Assembly (NCBI RefSeq): GCF_900157365.1
Contig: NZ_FUEZ01000004.1
Location: forward strand, 1,351,066-1,415,065
Direction of reading: 5' to 3'
Origin: Mycobacterium numidiamassiliense
Lineage (GTDB): Bacteria; Actinomycetota; Actinomycetes; Mycobacteriales; Mycobacteriaceae
DNA length: 64,000 nucleotides
The translations under genes were made by a program, and so were the position numbers. How positions within the stretch are numbered: position 1 is the first letter of the stretch; each line of letters starts with the position of its first letter. The notes beneath the pieces are model-generated. The model did not search any database, had not been told where the DNA came from, and worked only from the letters and a program-made list of their open reading frames with translations. Below, in pieces: positions 36,161 to 45,120 of the stretch.

Positions 36161-37456
36161 ATGACCACCACCGAGAAGCAAGGCGCCGACGCTGCCGCCG
36201 AAGAGGGCCGCATCACCGACGAGGACATCGAACGTGCCACGTTGCAAATCGGAATTCCCGTTCATCAGCGCGACGAAGCATGGCACAAGCTGCCGTCTGC
36301 CGACGCCATCACGCACTTCGCGTTCGGCTGCGGTGACGACAACCCGCTGTTCCACGATGCGACGTACGGACCGTCGACGCGCTGGCACGGACAGATCGCG
36401 TCGCCGACCTTCCCGATCACGACGGGCCTGGATCAGACCCCGAAGTTCACCGATCCGGAGCGAAAGAAGTTGTTCCGCGGGCTGTTTCGCGGTACCGGCA
36501 AGTACTACTCGGGGGTGAAGTGGACGTGGTACCGCCCGATCTACGCCGGCAGGCCGGTGTTGGCGGAGAACTACACGTTGGACGTTCAGGTAAAGGAGAG
36601 CGAATTCTCCGGTGGGCGTTCGGTGAAGGAAACCTACCGCTACCTCTACGTCGACATCGACGGCAACCCGATCGCGACCCGTGACGAGTCGTACATCAAC
36701 GCCGAGCGTCAGGGCTCGAAGAAGTCGGGGAAGCTCAAGGACATTCAGCGCAAGCACTGGACTCCCGAAGAGTTCGCCCAGGTCGAGGAGGAGTACGAGG
36801 CAGAACGGCGGCGAGGCGCTGATCCGCAATGGTGGGAGGACGTCTCGGTCGGCGACGAGCTTCCGGGAATCATCAAGGGCCCGTTGACCGTCGTGGACAT
36901 CATCTCCATGCACATGGGGTGGGGCTGGGGTGGCTACGGTGTGGGGCCGCTGAAGTTCGCCCACCAGTTGCGCAAGCGGATGCCCGCCTTCTACCAGCCG
37001 GATGACTATGGTGTCCCCGACGTCGTGCAACGACTGCACTGGGACGCCGGACGCGCTCAGGCACTGGGTATTCCGGCGCCGTACGACTACGGCCAGATGC
37101 GCGCGGCGTGGGTGAGCCACCTGCTTACCAACTGGATCGGTGACGACGGCTGGCTGGCCGAGATGGACCTTCAGCTGCGCGGTTTCAACTACCACGGAGA
37201 CGTGCACCGGTGCACCGGTAGAGTCACCGCGAAGGGTGACGGGCCCGAAGACCCGGTGTCGTTGGACGTTTTCGCCACCAGCCAGCGGGATGAGACCACC
37301 ACGCGGGGCACCGCCAAGGTGTTGCTGCCGGCGAAGACTACCGGTGCTGTGGTGCTGCCGATCCCGGATGCCGATCTGCGGAAGCGCGGGGCGCAGGTCG
37401 TCTCGCGGGTTTCCGGCAAGGTCGGCGAAGAGATGCGACGACTGTATGGAGAGTGA
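36161..37456 (+). CDS. Double-hotdog (FAS1-like/MaoC-like) dehydratase
   Basis: 431 residues with two hotdog halves: residues about 25-190 (THFAFGCGDDNPLFHD, ASPTFPITTG) and about 225-400 (VSVGDELPGIIKGPLT, HLLTNWIGDDGWL, GDVHRCTGRVTAKG). The first half carries a hydratase-like D..NPL.H block. Such proteins hydrate enoyl-CoA or act as thioester hydratases in steroid and fatty acid catabolism. AGGAGG lies before the ATG and the gap to the SDR is nine bases. Confidence 0.85.
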   Translation: MTTTEKQGADAAAEEGRITDEDIERATLQIGIPVHQRDEAWHKLPSADAITHFAFGCGDDNPLFHDATYGPSTRWHGQIASPTFPITTGLDQTPKFTDPERKKLFRGLFRGTGKYYSGVKWTWYRPIYAGRPVLAENYTLDVQVKESEFSGGRSVKETYRYLYVDIDGNPIATRDESYINAERQGSKKSGKLKDIQRKHWTPEEFAQVEEEYEAERRRGADPQWWEDVSVGDELPGIIKGPLTVVDIISMHMGWGWGGYGVGPLKFAHQLRKRMPAFYQPDDYGVPDVVQRLHWDAGRAQALGIPAPYDYGQMRAAWVSHLLTNWIGDDGWLAEMDLQLRGFNYHGDVHRCTGRVTAKGDGPEDPVSLDVFATSQRDETTTRGTAKVLLPAKTTGAVVLPIPDADLRKRGAQVVSRVSGKVGEEMRRLYGE

Positions 37457-37465
37457 GGCCACCAC

Positions 37466-38608
37466 ATGAAGAGACTGGTTCTGGAGCCGGAGCACGAGGC
37501 GTTCCGCGAGACGGTCCGGCAGTTCATCGATCGCGAGCTCGCGCCCAACGCCGAGCGGTGGGAGAGCGACCGTCTCGTCGACCGCTCGGCGTTCGTCGCC
37601 GCCGGTAAGTACGGCCTGATCGGGTTCAACATGCCGGAGCAATATGGCGGTGGCGGCGTCGACGACTTCCGGTTCAACGCGGTGATCGACGAGGAGATCG
37701 CCCGCTACGGGGGGCCGGCGCCGTCGCTGAGCCTGCAGAATGACGTTGTGGGGCCGTACTTTTCGTCGTTGGCCAACGACGAACAGAAGCAGCGCTGGCT
37801 GCCGGGCATCATCAGCGGCGAACTAATCGTTGCGGTCGCGATGACCGAGCCCGGCGCGGGCAGCGACCTGGCCGGTATCCGCACCTCGGCCGTCCGCGAC
37901 GGCGACGACTGGATCATTAACGGCACCAAGACTTTCATCTCTTCTGGCATCAATTGCGATTTGGTCGTGGTGGTGTGCCGCAGCGACCCCGAGGCCGGAC
38001 ACAAGGGGTTCACGTTGCTCGTCGTCGAGGCGGGCATGGTGGGGTTCAGCCGCGGCCGCAAGCTCGACAAGATGGGGTTGCATTACCAGGACACAGCAGA
38101 ATTGGCCTTCGAGAACGTGCGGGTGCCGTCGGCGAACCTCCTGGGTAAAGAGGGACGGGGCTTCTACCACCTGATGCACAACCTCCCGTCGGAACGGTTG
38201 TCCATCGCCATCTCAGCCATCGCGGGTGCCCGCGAGACATGGCGGCAGACGTTGCAATATGCCAAGGACCGCAAGGCGTTTGGCCAGTCGATCGGCAGCT
38301 TCCAGCACAACCGATTCCTGTTGGCCGAGATGGACACCGAACTCGAGATCGGCGAGCAGTACATCGACAGGTGCCTGCAGGCGGTCGTGGACGGGGAACT
38401 GACCGCGGTCGAGGCGTCGAAAGCCAAGTGGTGGTGCACCGAGACCGCCAAAAAGGTGATCGATGGCTGCGTGCAGTTGCACGGCGGCTATGGCTACATG
38501 ACGGAATACCGGGTTGCGCGCGACTATATGGACAACCGCATCATGACGATCTTCGGTGGCACCACCGAGATCATGAAGGACATCATCGGACGCGACCTCG
38601 GCCTATGA
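37466..38608 (+). CDS. Acyl-CoA dehydrogenase (long-chain/isovaleryl type)
   Basis: 380 residues. AMTEPGAGSDLAGI is the FAD block, YAKDRKAFGQSIGSFQHNRF and LHGGYGYMTEYRVARDYMDN are conserved. The C-terminal block is FGGTTEIMKD, with Gly instead of the catalytic Glu, as in the subgroup whose base sits earlier in the chain; the LPSERLSIA segment is the candidate. Single-chain, probably a homotetramer. Nine bases after the hydratase stop. Confidence 0.94.
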   Translation: MKRLVLEPEHEAFRETVRQFIDRELAPNAERWESDRLVDRSAFVAAGKYGLIGFNMPEQYGGGGVDDFRFNAVIDEEIARYGGPAPSLSLQNDVVGPYFSSLANDEQKQRWLPGIISGELIVAVAMTEPGAGSDLAGIRTSAVRDGDDWIINGTKTFISSGINCDLVVVVCRSDPEAGHKGFTLLVVEAGMVGFSRGRKLDKMGLHYQDTAELAFENVRVPSANLLGKEGRGFYHLMHNLPSERLSIAISAIAGARETWRQTLQYAKDRKAFGQSIGSFQHNRFLLAEMDTELEIGEQYIDRCLQAVVDGELTAVEASKAKWWCTETAKKVIDGCVQLHGGYGYMTEYRVARDYMDNRIMTIFGGTTEIMKDIIGRDLGL

Positions 38609-38615
38609 TTCCGTT

Positions 38616-39374
38616 GTGGTGAACGGCGTCTCGGTCGAGCACGACGGCGTGGTGCTGCGGATTCGGCTGGACCGGCCGGAGAAGCTGAACGCCGTCGATA
38701 CCCCCATGCTCGACGAGTTGTCGGCCCGCATCCGCGGCGCTGAGACGGACGAGGCAGTCCGCGCGGTGCTGCTCAGCGCCGCCGGGCGAGGCTTCTGTTC
38801 CGGCGGCGACCTCACCGGCGGTGACACGGCCGGCGCCGCTGATGCCGCAAACCGGGTGGTCCGGGCGATTACCTCGCTACCCAAGCCCGTCGTCGCGGGG
38901 GTACACGGTGGGGCGGTCGGATTCGGCTGTGCGCTGGCGCTTTCCTGCGATCTGGTGGTCGCCGCGTCATCGGCGTACTTTCAGTTGGCCTTCACTCGGG
39001 TCGGGCTGATGCCGGACGGTGGTGCGTCCGCGCTGCTGCCAGGGCTGATTGGGCGGGCGCGCACGGCGCGCATGGCGATGACGGCCGAAAGAGTCTCCGC
39101 GGCAACGGCGTTCGAGTGGGGCATGATCTCGTATCTCACCGGCGAGGACGATTATCAGTCTGTGCTGGCCGACGTGCTGCGGTCGGTCTACGGCGGTCCG
39201 ACGTTGGCGTTCGGCTGGACCAAGCGCGCGCTGGCCGCCGCGACCCTAACCGAGCTCGAGCCGGTACAAGCGATCGAGGCCGAGGGTCAACTGGCGTTGA
39301 TCGACACCGCTGACTTCCGTGAAGGCGCGCGTGCCTTTCGGGAACGACGCACCCCGGATTTTCGTGGGCACTGA
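38616..39374 (+). CDS. Enoyl-CoA hydratase/isomerase (crotonase)
   Basis: 252 residues from a GTG eight bases after the dehydrogenase stop. RLDRPEKLNAVDTPML, AAGRGFCSGGDLTGG (oxyanion-hole loop) and GGAVGFGCALALSCDLV are crotonase marks. The second oxyanion and acid positions read TRVGLMPDGGAS, where hydratases have E..xG.xPxxG, so one of the two acidic residues may be Asp. Hydration or isomerisation of an enoyl-CoA is likely. Confidence 0.93.
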   Translation: MVNGVSVEHDGVVLRIRLDRPEKLNAVDTPMLDELSARIRGAETDEAVRAVLLSAAGRGFCSGGDLTGGDTAGAADAANRVVRAITSLPKPVVAGVHGGAVGFGCALALSCDLVVAASSAYFQLAFTRVGLMPDGGASALLPGLIGRARTARMAMTAERVSAATAFEWGMISYLTGEDDYQSVLADVLRSVYGGPTLAFGWTKRALAAATLTELEPVQAIEAEGQLALIDTADFREGARAFRERRTPDFRGH

Positions 39375-39390
39375 TTAAAGGAGAGGCGTA

Positions 39391-40224
39391 GTGACAACCT
39401 CGACGGTACGAGTAGACGGCCTGGACATCGAATACACCGACACGGGACAAGGACCCACCGTCCTGTTCGTGCACGGCGTCTACGTGACCGGGGCCCTGTG
39501 GAACGACGTCGTGGCCGAACTCGGTGATGGGTTTCGCTGCATCGCGCCAACCTGGCCGCTGGGCGCGCACAGCACACCCACCAACGGCGCCGACCTGGGC
39601 GCCGAGGCGGCCGCTCGGCGCATCGTCCATTTCATGGAGGCCCTCGATCTGACCGATGTCACCGTGGTGGCCAACGACACCGGTGGCGGCCTGGTCCTGG
39701 CGTCGCTGGGTGATCCAGCTCTGGACACCTCCCGGATCGCCCGGCTGGTACTCACCAATTGCGATAGCTACGAACACTTTCCGCCCGGCTCGTTCGCTCA
39801 GATCGTCAAGCTGTGCCGACTTAGCTCGGCAGTGGGCGGAGGAATCGTGCGCCTGTTGGCCACCGGACCGGGGCAGGCCTTCTTCCTCAAGGCCGTATCC
39901 AAGCACCCCCCGACCCCGGAGCGGCAGCGCGAGATCTTCGGAGCCTTCGCCACCAGCGGAGCGGCCCGCCGCGATGCCGTTGCGGTGACCGCCTCACTGG
40001 ATCCGGCCCTGACATTGCGCGCCGCGCCGGCGATCGAGGCGTTCGACCGACCCGTCACGTTGACGTGGGGCATCGAGGATCAGCTGTTCCCCCTCGACCA
40101 CGCCCGCCGCCTACGCGATGCGTTCCCGCATGCCACGTTGATCGAAATCCCCGACAGCTCGACCTTCGTGATGATCGATGCGCCAGGCAAACTCGCCGAG
40201 GCGATCCGCAACCGGGCCGAGTAG
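39391..40224 (+). CDS. Alpha/beta-fold hydrolase lacking the usual catalytic His
   Basis: 277 residues. FVHGVYVTGALW is the oxyanion region and VVANDTGGGL places an Asp at the nucleophile elbow, as in haloalkane dehalogenase-like enzymes. The acid position is in TWGIEDQLFPLDHA. At the place where the His normally stands (S-x-HFxxxD-x-P) the sequence reads DSSTFVMIDAP, so Thr replaces it. The protein may be inactive or use another base. GTG preceded by AAAGGAGAGG. Part of the 33.7-41.8 kb operon. Confidence 0.9.
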   Translation: MTTSTVRVDGLDIEYTDTGQGPTVLFVHGVYVTGALWNDVVAELGDGFRCIAPTWPLGAHSTPTNGADLGAEAAARRIVHFMEALDLTDVTVVANDTGGGLVLASLGDPALDTSRIARLVLTNCDSYEHFPPGSFAQIVKLCRLSSAVGGGIVRLLATGPGQAFFLKAVSKHPPTPERQREIFGAFATSGAARRDAVAVTASLDPALTLRAAPAIEAFDRPVTLTWGIEDQLFPLDHARRLRDAFPHATLIEIPDSSTFVMIDAPGKLAEAIRNRAE

Positions 40225-40235
40225 CTAGAGCCCCG

Positions 40236-41833
40236 ATGTCCTTCGACTACGTCGCGTTGCGCAGCGTTTGGTATCGGGAGGGTTGGTTCTCGTCGCGGAC
40301 GTGCATCGACGCGTTCGAAGCCGGTGCGCGCGATCGCGGTTCGACCTCGGTCGACTTCGCTTCCGCGGCCTCGGTGCTCAGCGTGACAGTCGCCGATCTC
40401 CACGACGCTGCGGTGACGTTCGCGGCCGGTCTTCAGCGGCTCGGCGTCCGCCCGGGGGACGTCGTGGCGGTGCAGCTGACCAACCGGGTGGAATGTGCGA
40501 TCGCGTATCAGGCCGTGCTATTGAGTGGCGCCGTATTGGTGCCGATCGTGCACATCTATGGGCAGGGCGAGGTCGAGTTCATCGTCAGGCAATGCGGGGC
40601 TTCGGTGCTGATCACCGCAACGGAATCCATTGCAGTGGCGTTAGGTTCAGCTGTGCGTCACGTCGTGCTGGTGGGCGCCGAGTCCGGAGCCGGTTGGTTG
40701 GTGTGGTCGGACGTGCAGTCCGAGGGGTATGTGCGGCCCGACGTCAGCTCCGACGACGTGTGCCTGTTGATGTACACGTCGGGCACCACCTCGGTGCCCA
40801 AAGGCGTCCAGCACACGCACAACACCATGCTCGCCGAACAGGCGACGATGCCCGCGCTGATCGCCGGTGAACCCGATGACGTTTCGCTGGTCAGCTTTCC
40901 ACCTGGCCACATCGCGGGGGTGGGAAGTATGTTGCGCGCGTTGATGTCGGGGTCACGGACGGTGTTCTTGGAGAAATGGGATCCGCGACGCGCGGTCGAG
41001 GTCATTCGCGACTTCCGGGTCACCTCGACCGCTGGTGTCCCGACTCATCTGCAGGGCATCCTCGAACTTGGTTGTACCAACGGTGAACTCGCCACGTTGC
41101 GGGAGTTCCTCGTCGGTGCGGCCCCCGTGACCGAGGAACTCGGTGAGCGAGCCGCCGCCGCGGGAATCGCGACGTTCCGCTCCTACGGCGCGACTGAGCA
41201 CCCGACTGTCAGCGGGGTGCACACGGACGAGCCGCGGTGGGCCCGGCTGCGCACGGACGGTAGGCCTATGCCAGGTTCGGTGGTGCGCATCCTTGCTGCT
41301 GATGGTTCAGAGGCGCCCACGGACACCGATGGTGAGGTGGTGGTGCGCGGTCCGGAGCAATTCGTTGGCTACCGCGACGCGCAGCTCGACGACGAGGCCT
41401 TCACCGACGACGGGTGGTTCCGCACCGGGGATCTGGGCCGCCTGGACGCCGACGGCCGGCTGATCATCACGGACCGAATCAAGGACGTCATCATCCGGGG
41501 CGGCGAGACGATTTCCTCGGCTCAGGTCGAGGACGTACTGTCCGCGCATCGGTGTCCGAGTGTGCGGTGGTCGCGGCGCCCGACGCCCGGTACGGGGAGA
41601 TCGTGGCGGCCGTGGTTGTGCTCAAACCCGATGAGCGACTTGACATCGACGCGCTACGAGGTCATTTCGCCGTCGCCGGCCTGGCGAAGCAGAAGGTGCC
41701 GGAAAGGCTGGTCGTCGTCGATGCCCTGCCCCGTACGTCGCTGGGCAAGGTACGCAAGGCCGAACTGCGTGCCCAGCACTTTTCCAGGGCGATGCCTGAT
41801 GCGCCGCAGGGGCGCTCGCGGGAGCAAATGTGA
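40236..41833 (+). pseudogene. Acyl-CoA ligase (AMP-forming) with C-terminal frameshift
   Basis: ATG at 40236. LLMYTSGTTSVPKGVQHTHN, SYGATEHPTV, GWFRTGDLGRLDADG and DRIKDVIIRGGETISSAQ read in one frame to about 41550; the rest (SECAVVAAPDARYGEI, PERLVVVDALPRTSLGKVRKAEL, with the catalytic Lys) is in another. The break follows codons for LSAH, and loss of one or four bases (for example from CATCCGTCGG) would explain it. Without the Lys domain the N-part would not complete thioester formation well. Second frameshifted ligase in the window; inactivation or a sequence error. Confidence 0.87.
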
Positions 41834-41879
41834 CAGGGTACTGGCATAGTTCACACGTTCGGCGGACGGGAGTTCTCAC

Positions 41880-41936
41880 GTGGCAGGTCCGGTGAAGCTG
41901 GTCATCGGCGCGAGCGGCTTCCTCGGCTGGTCAGTT
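41880..41936 (+). pseudogene. 5' stub of an NAD-dependent epimerase/dehydratase
   Basis: A GTG with GGGAG upstream starts VAGPVKLVIGASGFLGWSV, the nucleotide-binding N-terminus of an extended SDR (GxxGFLG). After about 19 codons similarity stops at the point where the converging NAD(P)-binding gene ends (41931). The remaining 200-300 residues are missing. It is the scar of a deletion or insertion. Confidence 0.6.
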
Positions 41937-42569
41937 GCTAATCGCTGGCGCCGCTCGCGAGAACGTTTCGTCGGTCAGTTGGGCGACGAGGAAGGCGGCG
42001 ATGTCGGCTCGCGACATCACGGATCCCACCTTGTCGCGGCCGAGAAAGCCAGCGCGCACAGTACCTTTCGGCCTCCCGCTGGTGGGTCGGGTGATCCGCG
42101 CGATGGTCCAGTCGAGATCGGACTGGGTGACCGCCGTTGTCATGCCCACCAATTCGTTCAGCGCGTTGGGAAACAGCAGTCCGGCAACGACCGGCAGGAC
42201 CTTGGCTTTCAGGGTGGGGCTGTCGCGCTCATCGGGCACTGACGGAGTCGCCAGCCCGATGTAGCGTTCGACGTGTTCGGTCTGCATGGCGGCGACGATG
42301 TTCTGGGTGCCGTCGGTCACCGGAGTGCCCGTGGAACCGCGTCGCAGCAGGGGACCGAGCGCACTGATCACCGCATCCGAGCCGCGGACCGCCTGCTGGA
42401 TCCGCGCCTCGTCGGACAGCTCACCGGTGACAGTCACCAGGTGTGGATCGCTGTGGCCCAGCTTGCCGGGATTGCGGACGTACGCGGTCACGTCGTGGTC
42501 GTCGGCCAGCAGGTCGCCGACGACCAGCCGACCGATCTGTCCGGTCGCGCCGAAGACGGTCACTTTCAT
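41931..42569 (-). CDS. NmrA-like NAD(P)-binding protein (atypical SDR)
   Basis: 212 residues. MKVTVFGATGQIGRLVVGDLL is the nucleotide-binding start (GATGQIG), then ALGPLLRRGSTGTPVTDGTQN and DLDWTIARITRP, typical of NAD(P)H-binding atypical SDRs that act as reductases, epimerases or redox sensors. ATG at 42569 places the Rossmann motif correctly; an upstream in-frame ATG would add seven residues. Divergent from the CaiB gene, with an ACCwAGT site between. Confidence 0.9.
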   Translation of the reverse strand: MKVTVFGATGQIGRLVVGDLLADDHDVTAYVRNPGKLGHSDPHLVTVTGELSDEARIQQAVRGSDAVISALGPLLRRGSTGTPVTDGTQNIVAAMQTEHVERYIGLATPSVPDERDSPTLKAKVLPVVAGLLFPNALNELVGMTTAVTQSDLDWTIARITRPTSGRPKGTVRAGFLGRDKVGSVMSRADIAAFLVAQLTDETFSRAAPAISN

Positions 42570-42632
42570 GTCAGTGCCTTTGTCGAGCAAGTTGCCAGCG
42601 GAAGATTACATGTTGCTAGTAGACCTCGACAT

Positions 42633-42650
42633 TGCTTACCTAGTAACCTA
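42633..42650. promoter_or_regulatory. Candidate operator, ACCwAGT family
   Basis: TGCTTACCTAGTAACCTA, with TTAC/GTAA arms around CTA, in the 174-base divergent gap between the NAD(P)-binding gene and CaiB. Shares ACCTAGTAA exactly with the site at 33626. Confidence 0.5.
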
Positions 42651-42743
42651 TGTTGGCATTGAGCCGCTCTGGTATCGGCATCGGAGGGACTCTGCAGCGC
42701 AAGGGCGCCATGTCAGCGCGGCCACCAGGACAGAGGTGAGCGG

Positions 42744-43973
42744 ATGCAGAAACCGATGACCGGTGTGCGTGTGCTCGAAGTCGCGCAATTCACCTTCGTG
42801 CCCTCGGCTGGTGCCGTGCTGGCCGACTGGGGCGCCGACGTCATCAAGATCGAGAACCCGGTCACCGGAGATGCGCAGCGGGGACTCGTCACCGTCGCCG
42901 GTCGCTCTGCCACCACGCCAGGAGTCTCGTTTTCGCCCACGATCGAGGCCCCCAACCGCGGCAAGCGCAGCGTCGGACTCTCCCTGGCGTTGAAGCAGAC
43001 TCGGCCGGTGTTCGAGGAACTCGTCCGGCGCAGCGACGTCTTCCTGACCAACTTCTTGCCTCAGGCGCGGGCGAAACTACGGATCGACCTGGATGAGGTA
43101 CGGCGTATCAATCCGTCGATCGTCTACGTCGCGGGCAGCGGTTTCGGGGGCGAAGGGCCCGATCGCGAGACGGGCGCACACGACGCGACGGCGTTCTGGG
43201 CGCGCGCCGGCAACGCCGACGGGGTCACGCCGACGGAATCCGAGGTGCCGACGGGGATGCCGGCGGGCGCGTTCGGCGACAACATAGGCGGCATCACCAT
43301 CGCGGGTGCGGTGGCCGCCGCTCTCTTCGGCAGGCAGACGACTGGGCAGACTTCCGTCATCGACGTGTCGCTGCTGGCGGTCGGGGCGTGGGCCAACCAG
43401 TCCAGCGTCAACCTCGCCATGCTCTACGGCTGTCCGCTGCCGAAGATCGACCAGCGGACGCAGGCGCCTGGCAACCCACTCACCGGAGCGTACCGGTGCT
43501 CGGACGGCCGCTTCATTCAGCTTTCGATGCTTCAGCCCACTCGGCACTGGCCATCCGTCTGCCGACTCTTCGGACTCGAGGCAGCCGCCGCGGACGAGCG
43601 ATTCGCCTCGCTCGAGTCGTTGGCGGCACACGCGGACGAGGTCACCGCGTTGCTCGCCGACGCCATCGCATCGCGAACCTTCGGCGATTGCACGCGGCTG
43701 CTGAGTCTGCTACGGGGCCAGTGGTCTCCGGTGCAGGACGCCTGGGAGGTCGCCCACGACGAGTCGTTGATCGCCAACGGTCGCATCGCCGACCTTCGGG
43801 ACGCTCAGGGAAATGAGCAACGGCTGGTGGCGAACCCGGTGAAGTTCGACGAAGCCGCCGCCCACCTGACGCGTGCGCCACTGTTCGCTGAGCACACCGA
43901 TGAGGTGCTGCGGGAACTCGGCATGAACGACCACGACTTGATCGAACTGAAGATCGAGGGCGCCATCACCTGA
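42744..43973 (+). CDS. CaiB/BaiF (class III) CoA-transferase
   Basis: 409 residues, paralogue of the gene at 385. FTFVPSAGAVLADWGADVIKIENP (16-39), NRGKRSVGLS (71-80), and D147 in GAHDATAFWARAG at the catalytic position. GAGGTGA precedes the ATG. Single-gene transcript converging on the AveC-like gene at 44047. It transfers CoA to or from a catabolic acid; the substrate is not evident. Confidence 0.93.
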   Translation: MQKPMTGVRVLEVAQFTFVPSAGAVLADWGADVIKIENPVTGDAQRGLVTVAGRSATTPGVSFSPTIEAPNRGKRSVGLSLALKQTRPVFEELVRRSDVFLTNFLPQARAKLRIDLDEVRRINPSIVYVAGSGFGGEGPDRETGAHDATAFWARAGNADGVTPTESEVPTGMPAGAFGDNIGGITIAGAVAAALFGRQTTGQTSVIDVSLLAVGAWANQSSVNLAMLYGCPLPKIDQRTQAPGNPLTGAYRCSDGRFIQLSMLQPTRHWPSVCRLFGLEAAAADERFASLESLAAHADEVTALLADAIASRTFGDCTRLLSLLRGQWSPVQDAWEVAHDESLIANGRIADLRDAQGNEQRLVANPVKFDEAAAHLTRAPLFAEHTDEVLRELGMNDHDLIELKIEGAIT

Positions 43974-43980
43974 GCGTTGG

Positions 43981-44035
43981 TCAGCCCGACACGATCGACG
44001 GTGGTGGCGTGAATCCCGGGTTCTCGCCAATGCCG
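43981..44035 (-). pseudogene. Relic of a thioesterase 3' end
   Basis: 55 bases that match the last 53 bases of the thioesterase gene at 55315, stop codon included, in about 50 of 53 positions plus a two-base insertion. In the relic the insertion breaks the frame. It lies just past the TGA of the AveC-like gene at 44047. No more of a thioesterase gene is visible upstream. Confidence 0.7.
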
Positions 44036-44046
44036 TGTGACCCTTT

Positions 44047-45120
44047 TCACCGTTTGATTTCCCAGCCCGCCCAGGTGCCGATCATGAACGGGCCTTTCTT
44101 GCCGTTGCGCTGGTAATACCCTTGCGGATCAAACACTTTGGTCTCGGGATAGCGCCAGTGTTGAGCGGTCGAGGTGGCGATGCCGGTGGCCCGAACGAGG
44201 CCGAACGAGAGCCCGTAGCCGACATAGACGACGCTCATCACCGCCCACGCGATCACGAACGCGCCGACGTACGGGCGGTTGGCGAACATCCTGGTGCGCC
44301 GCGCGACTGTCTCCGACCAGGTGCGTCCGGTGTCGTCGACCCACATCAGCGGCGCGGCAACCGACAGCATGATGCCGAACAGCGCGGCCTCCCAGATCAG
44401 CGGGAACTGGTGGGGTGTCCCATTGAAGATCGAGCCCCAGGGAATGACCTGGGTGTAGGTGTAGAAACCCATCTGGACGAAGATCGCCTCCATGACGCCG
44501 TCCCACACGATGCAGATCGGTACTGCTAAGGCGAGCACGGCGAGCTTGGGTCGGCGAACCAACCAGGACCCCAATGGAGCCCTGGCGGCGATCCTGCGGT
44601 AAACCGCGAGCGTGAACCAGGCCGGGATGAGGAAGAAGTAGCCGTAGCCGATGATGACTGCCCACGGCTCGACAGTCGGCGCGAGATTGATCCAGAACCA
44701 GTCGACATTGAAGTGGAACATCCGAGGGTCATAGGCGGCGTATGGCGCCCAGTTCATGATGGGGTCTAGCCAGGTCAGACTGGTGGTGACCGCGATCATC
44801 AGCAGCGTGGGTGTGGGCCTACCCCTGCGGCGAGATCGGACAATCGCCGTTCCCCAGACCGCGAAGAACATAACGAGCGAGCCGATCTCGAAATAGATGT
44901 ACCAGTTGGAGATACCGAGGAACTCGCTACTCGCCGGGACGAACGATCCCTCGGGGCGGCCTATCCGGGTGCCCTCGACGCCGCGACTCGAATTCAGCGC
45001 GGCAAAGACGACGGCGACGACGCCGACGGCGATCGCTGCCCACGCCAGCGGGGTCGGCTTTCCGAACTGTTTCAGGCTCCGGCGGTGCGAGTCTCGTTCG
45101 ACAGTCTTCACCGAGGTCAT
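44047..45120 (-). CDS. AveC-like (spirocyclase family) membrane protein
   Basis: 357 residues, about seven membrane segments, with a charged cytosolic N-terminus (about 25 residues). The shared signature is W117, D119, Y127, P132 in TWLDPIMNWAPYAAYDP. Further WDGVMEAIFVQMGFYTY and PLIWEAALFGIML are acidic residues within membrane segments that could form a site. Long C-terminal tail (PETKVFDPQGYYQRNGKKGPF). ATG overlaps the stop of the 90-residue gene. Forms an operon with that gene and possibly the amidohydrolase. Confidence 0.75.
   Translation of the reverse strand: MTSVKTVERDSHRRSLKQFGKPTPLAWAAIAVGVVAVVFAALNSSRGVEGTRIGRPEGSFVPASSEFLGISNWYIYFEIGSLVMFFAVWGTAIVRSRRRGRPTPTLLMIAVTTSLTWLDPIMNWAPYAAYDPRMFHFNVDWFWINLAPTVEPWAVIIGYGYFFLIPAWFTLAVYRRIAARAPLGSWLVRRPKLAVLALAVPICIVWDGVMEAIFVQMGFYTYTQVIPWGSIFNGTPHQFPLIWEAALFGIMLSVAAPLMWVDDTGRTWSETVARRTRMFANRPYVGAFVIAWAVMSVVYVGYGLSFGLVRATGIATSTAQHWRYPETKVFDPQGYYQRNGKKGPFMIGTWAGWEIKR

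Noticed and set aside
35774..37642. 622-codon minus-strand frame opposite the SDR and hydratase
   Set aside because: No recognisable fold, and codon use is that of an antisense reading.
43988..44046. Readthrough extension of the AveC-like protein past its TGA
   Set aside because: The frame continues for about 20 codons (GENPGFTPPPSIV) to another stop, but the DNA match to the thioesterase end, including its stop, explains this better than stop-codon readthrough.
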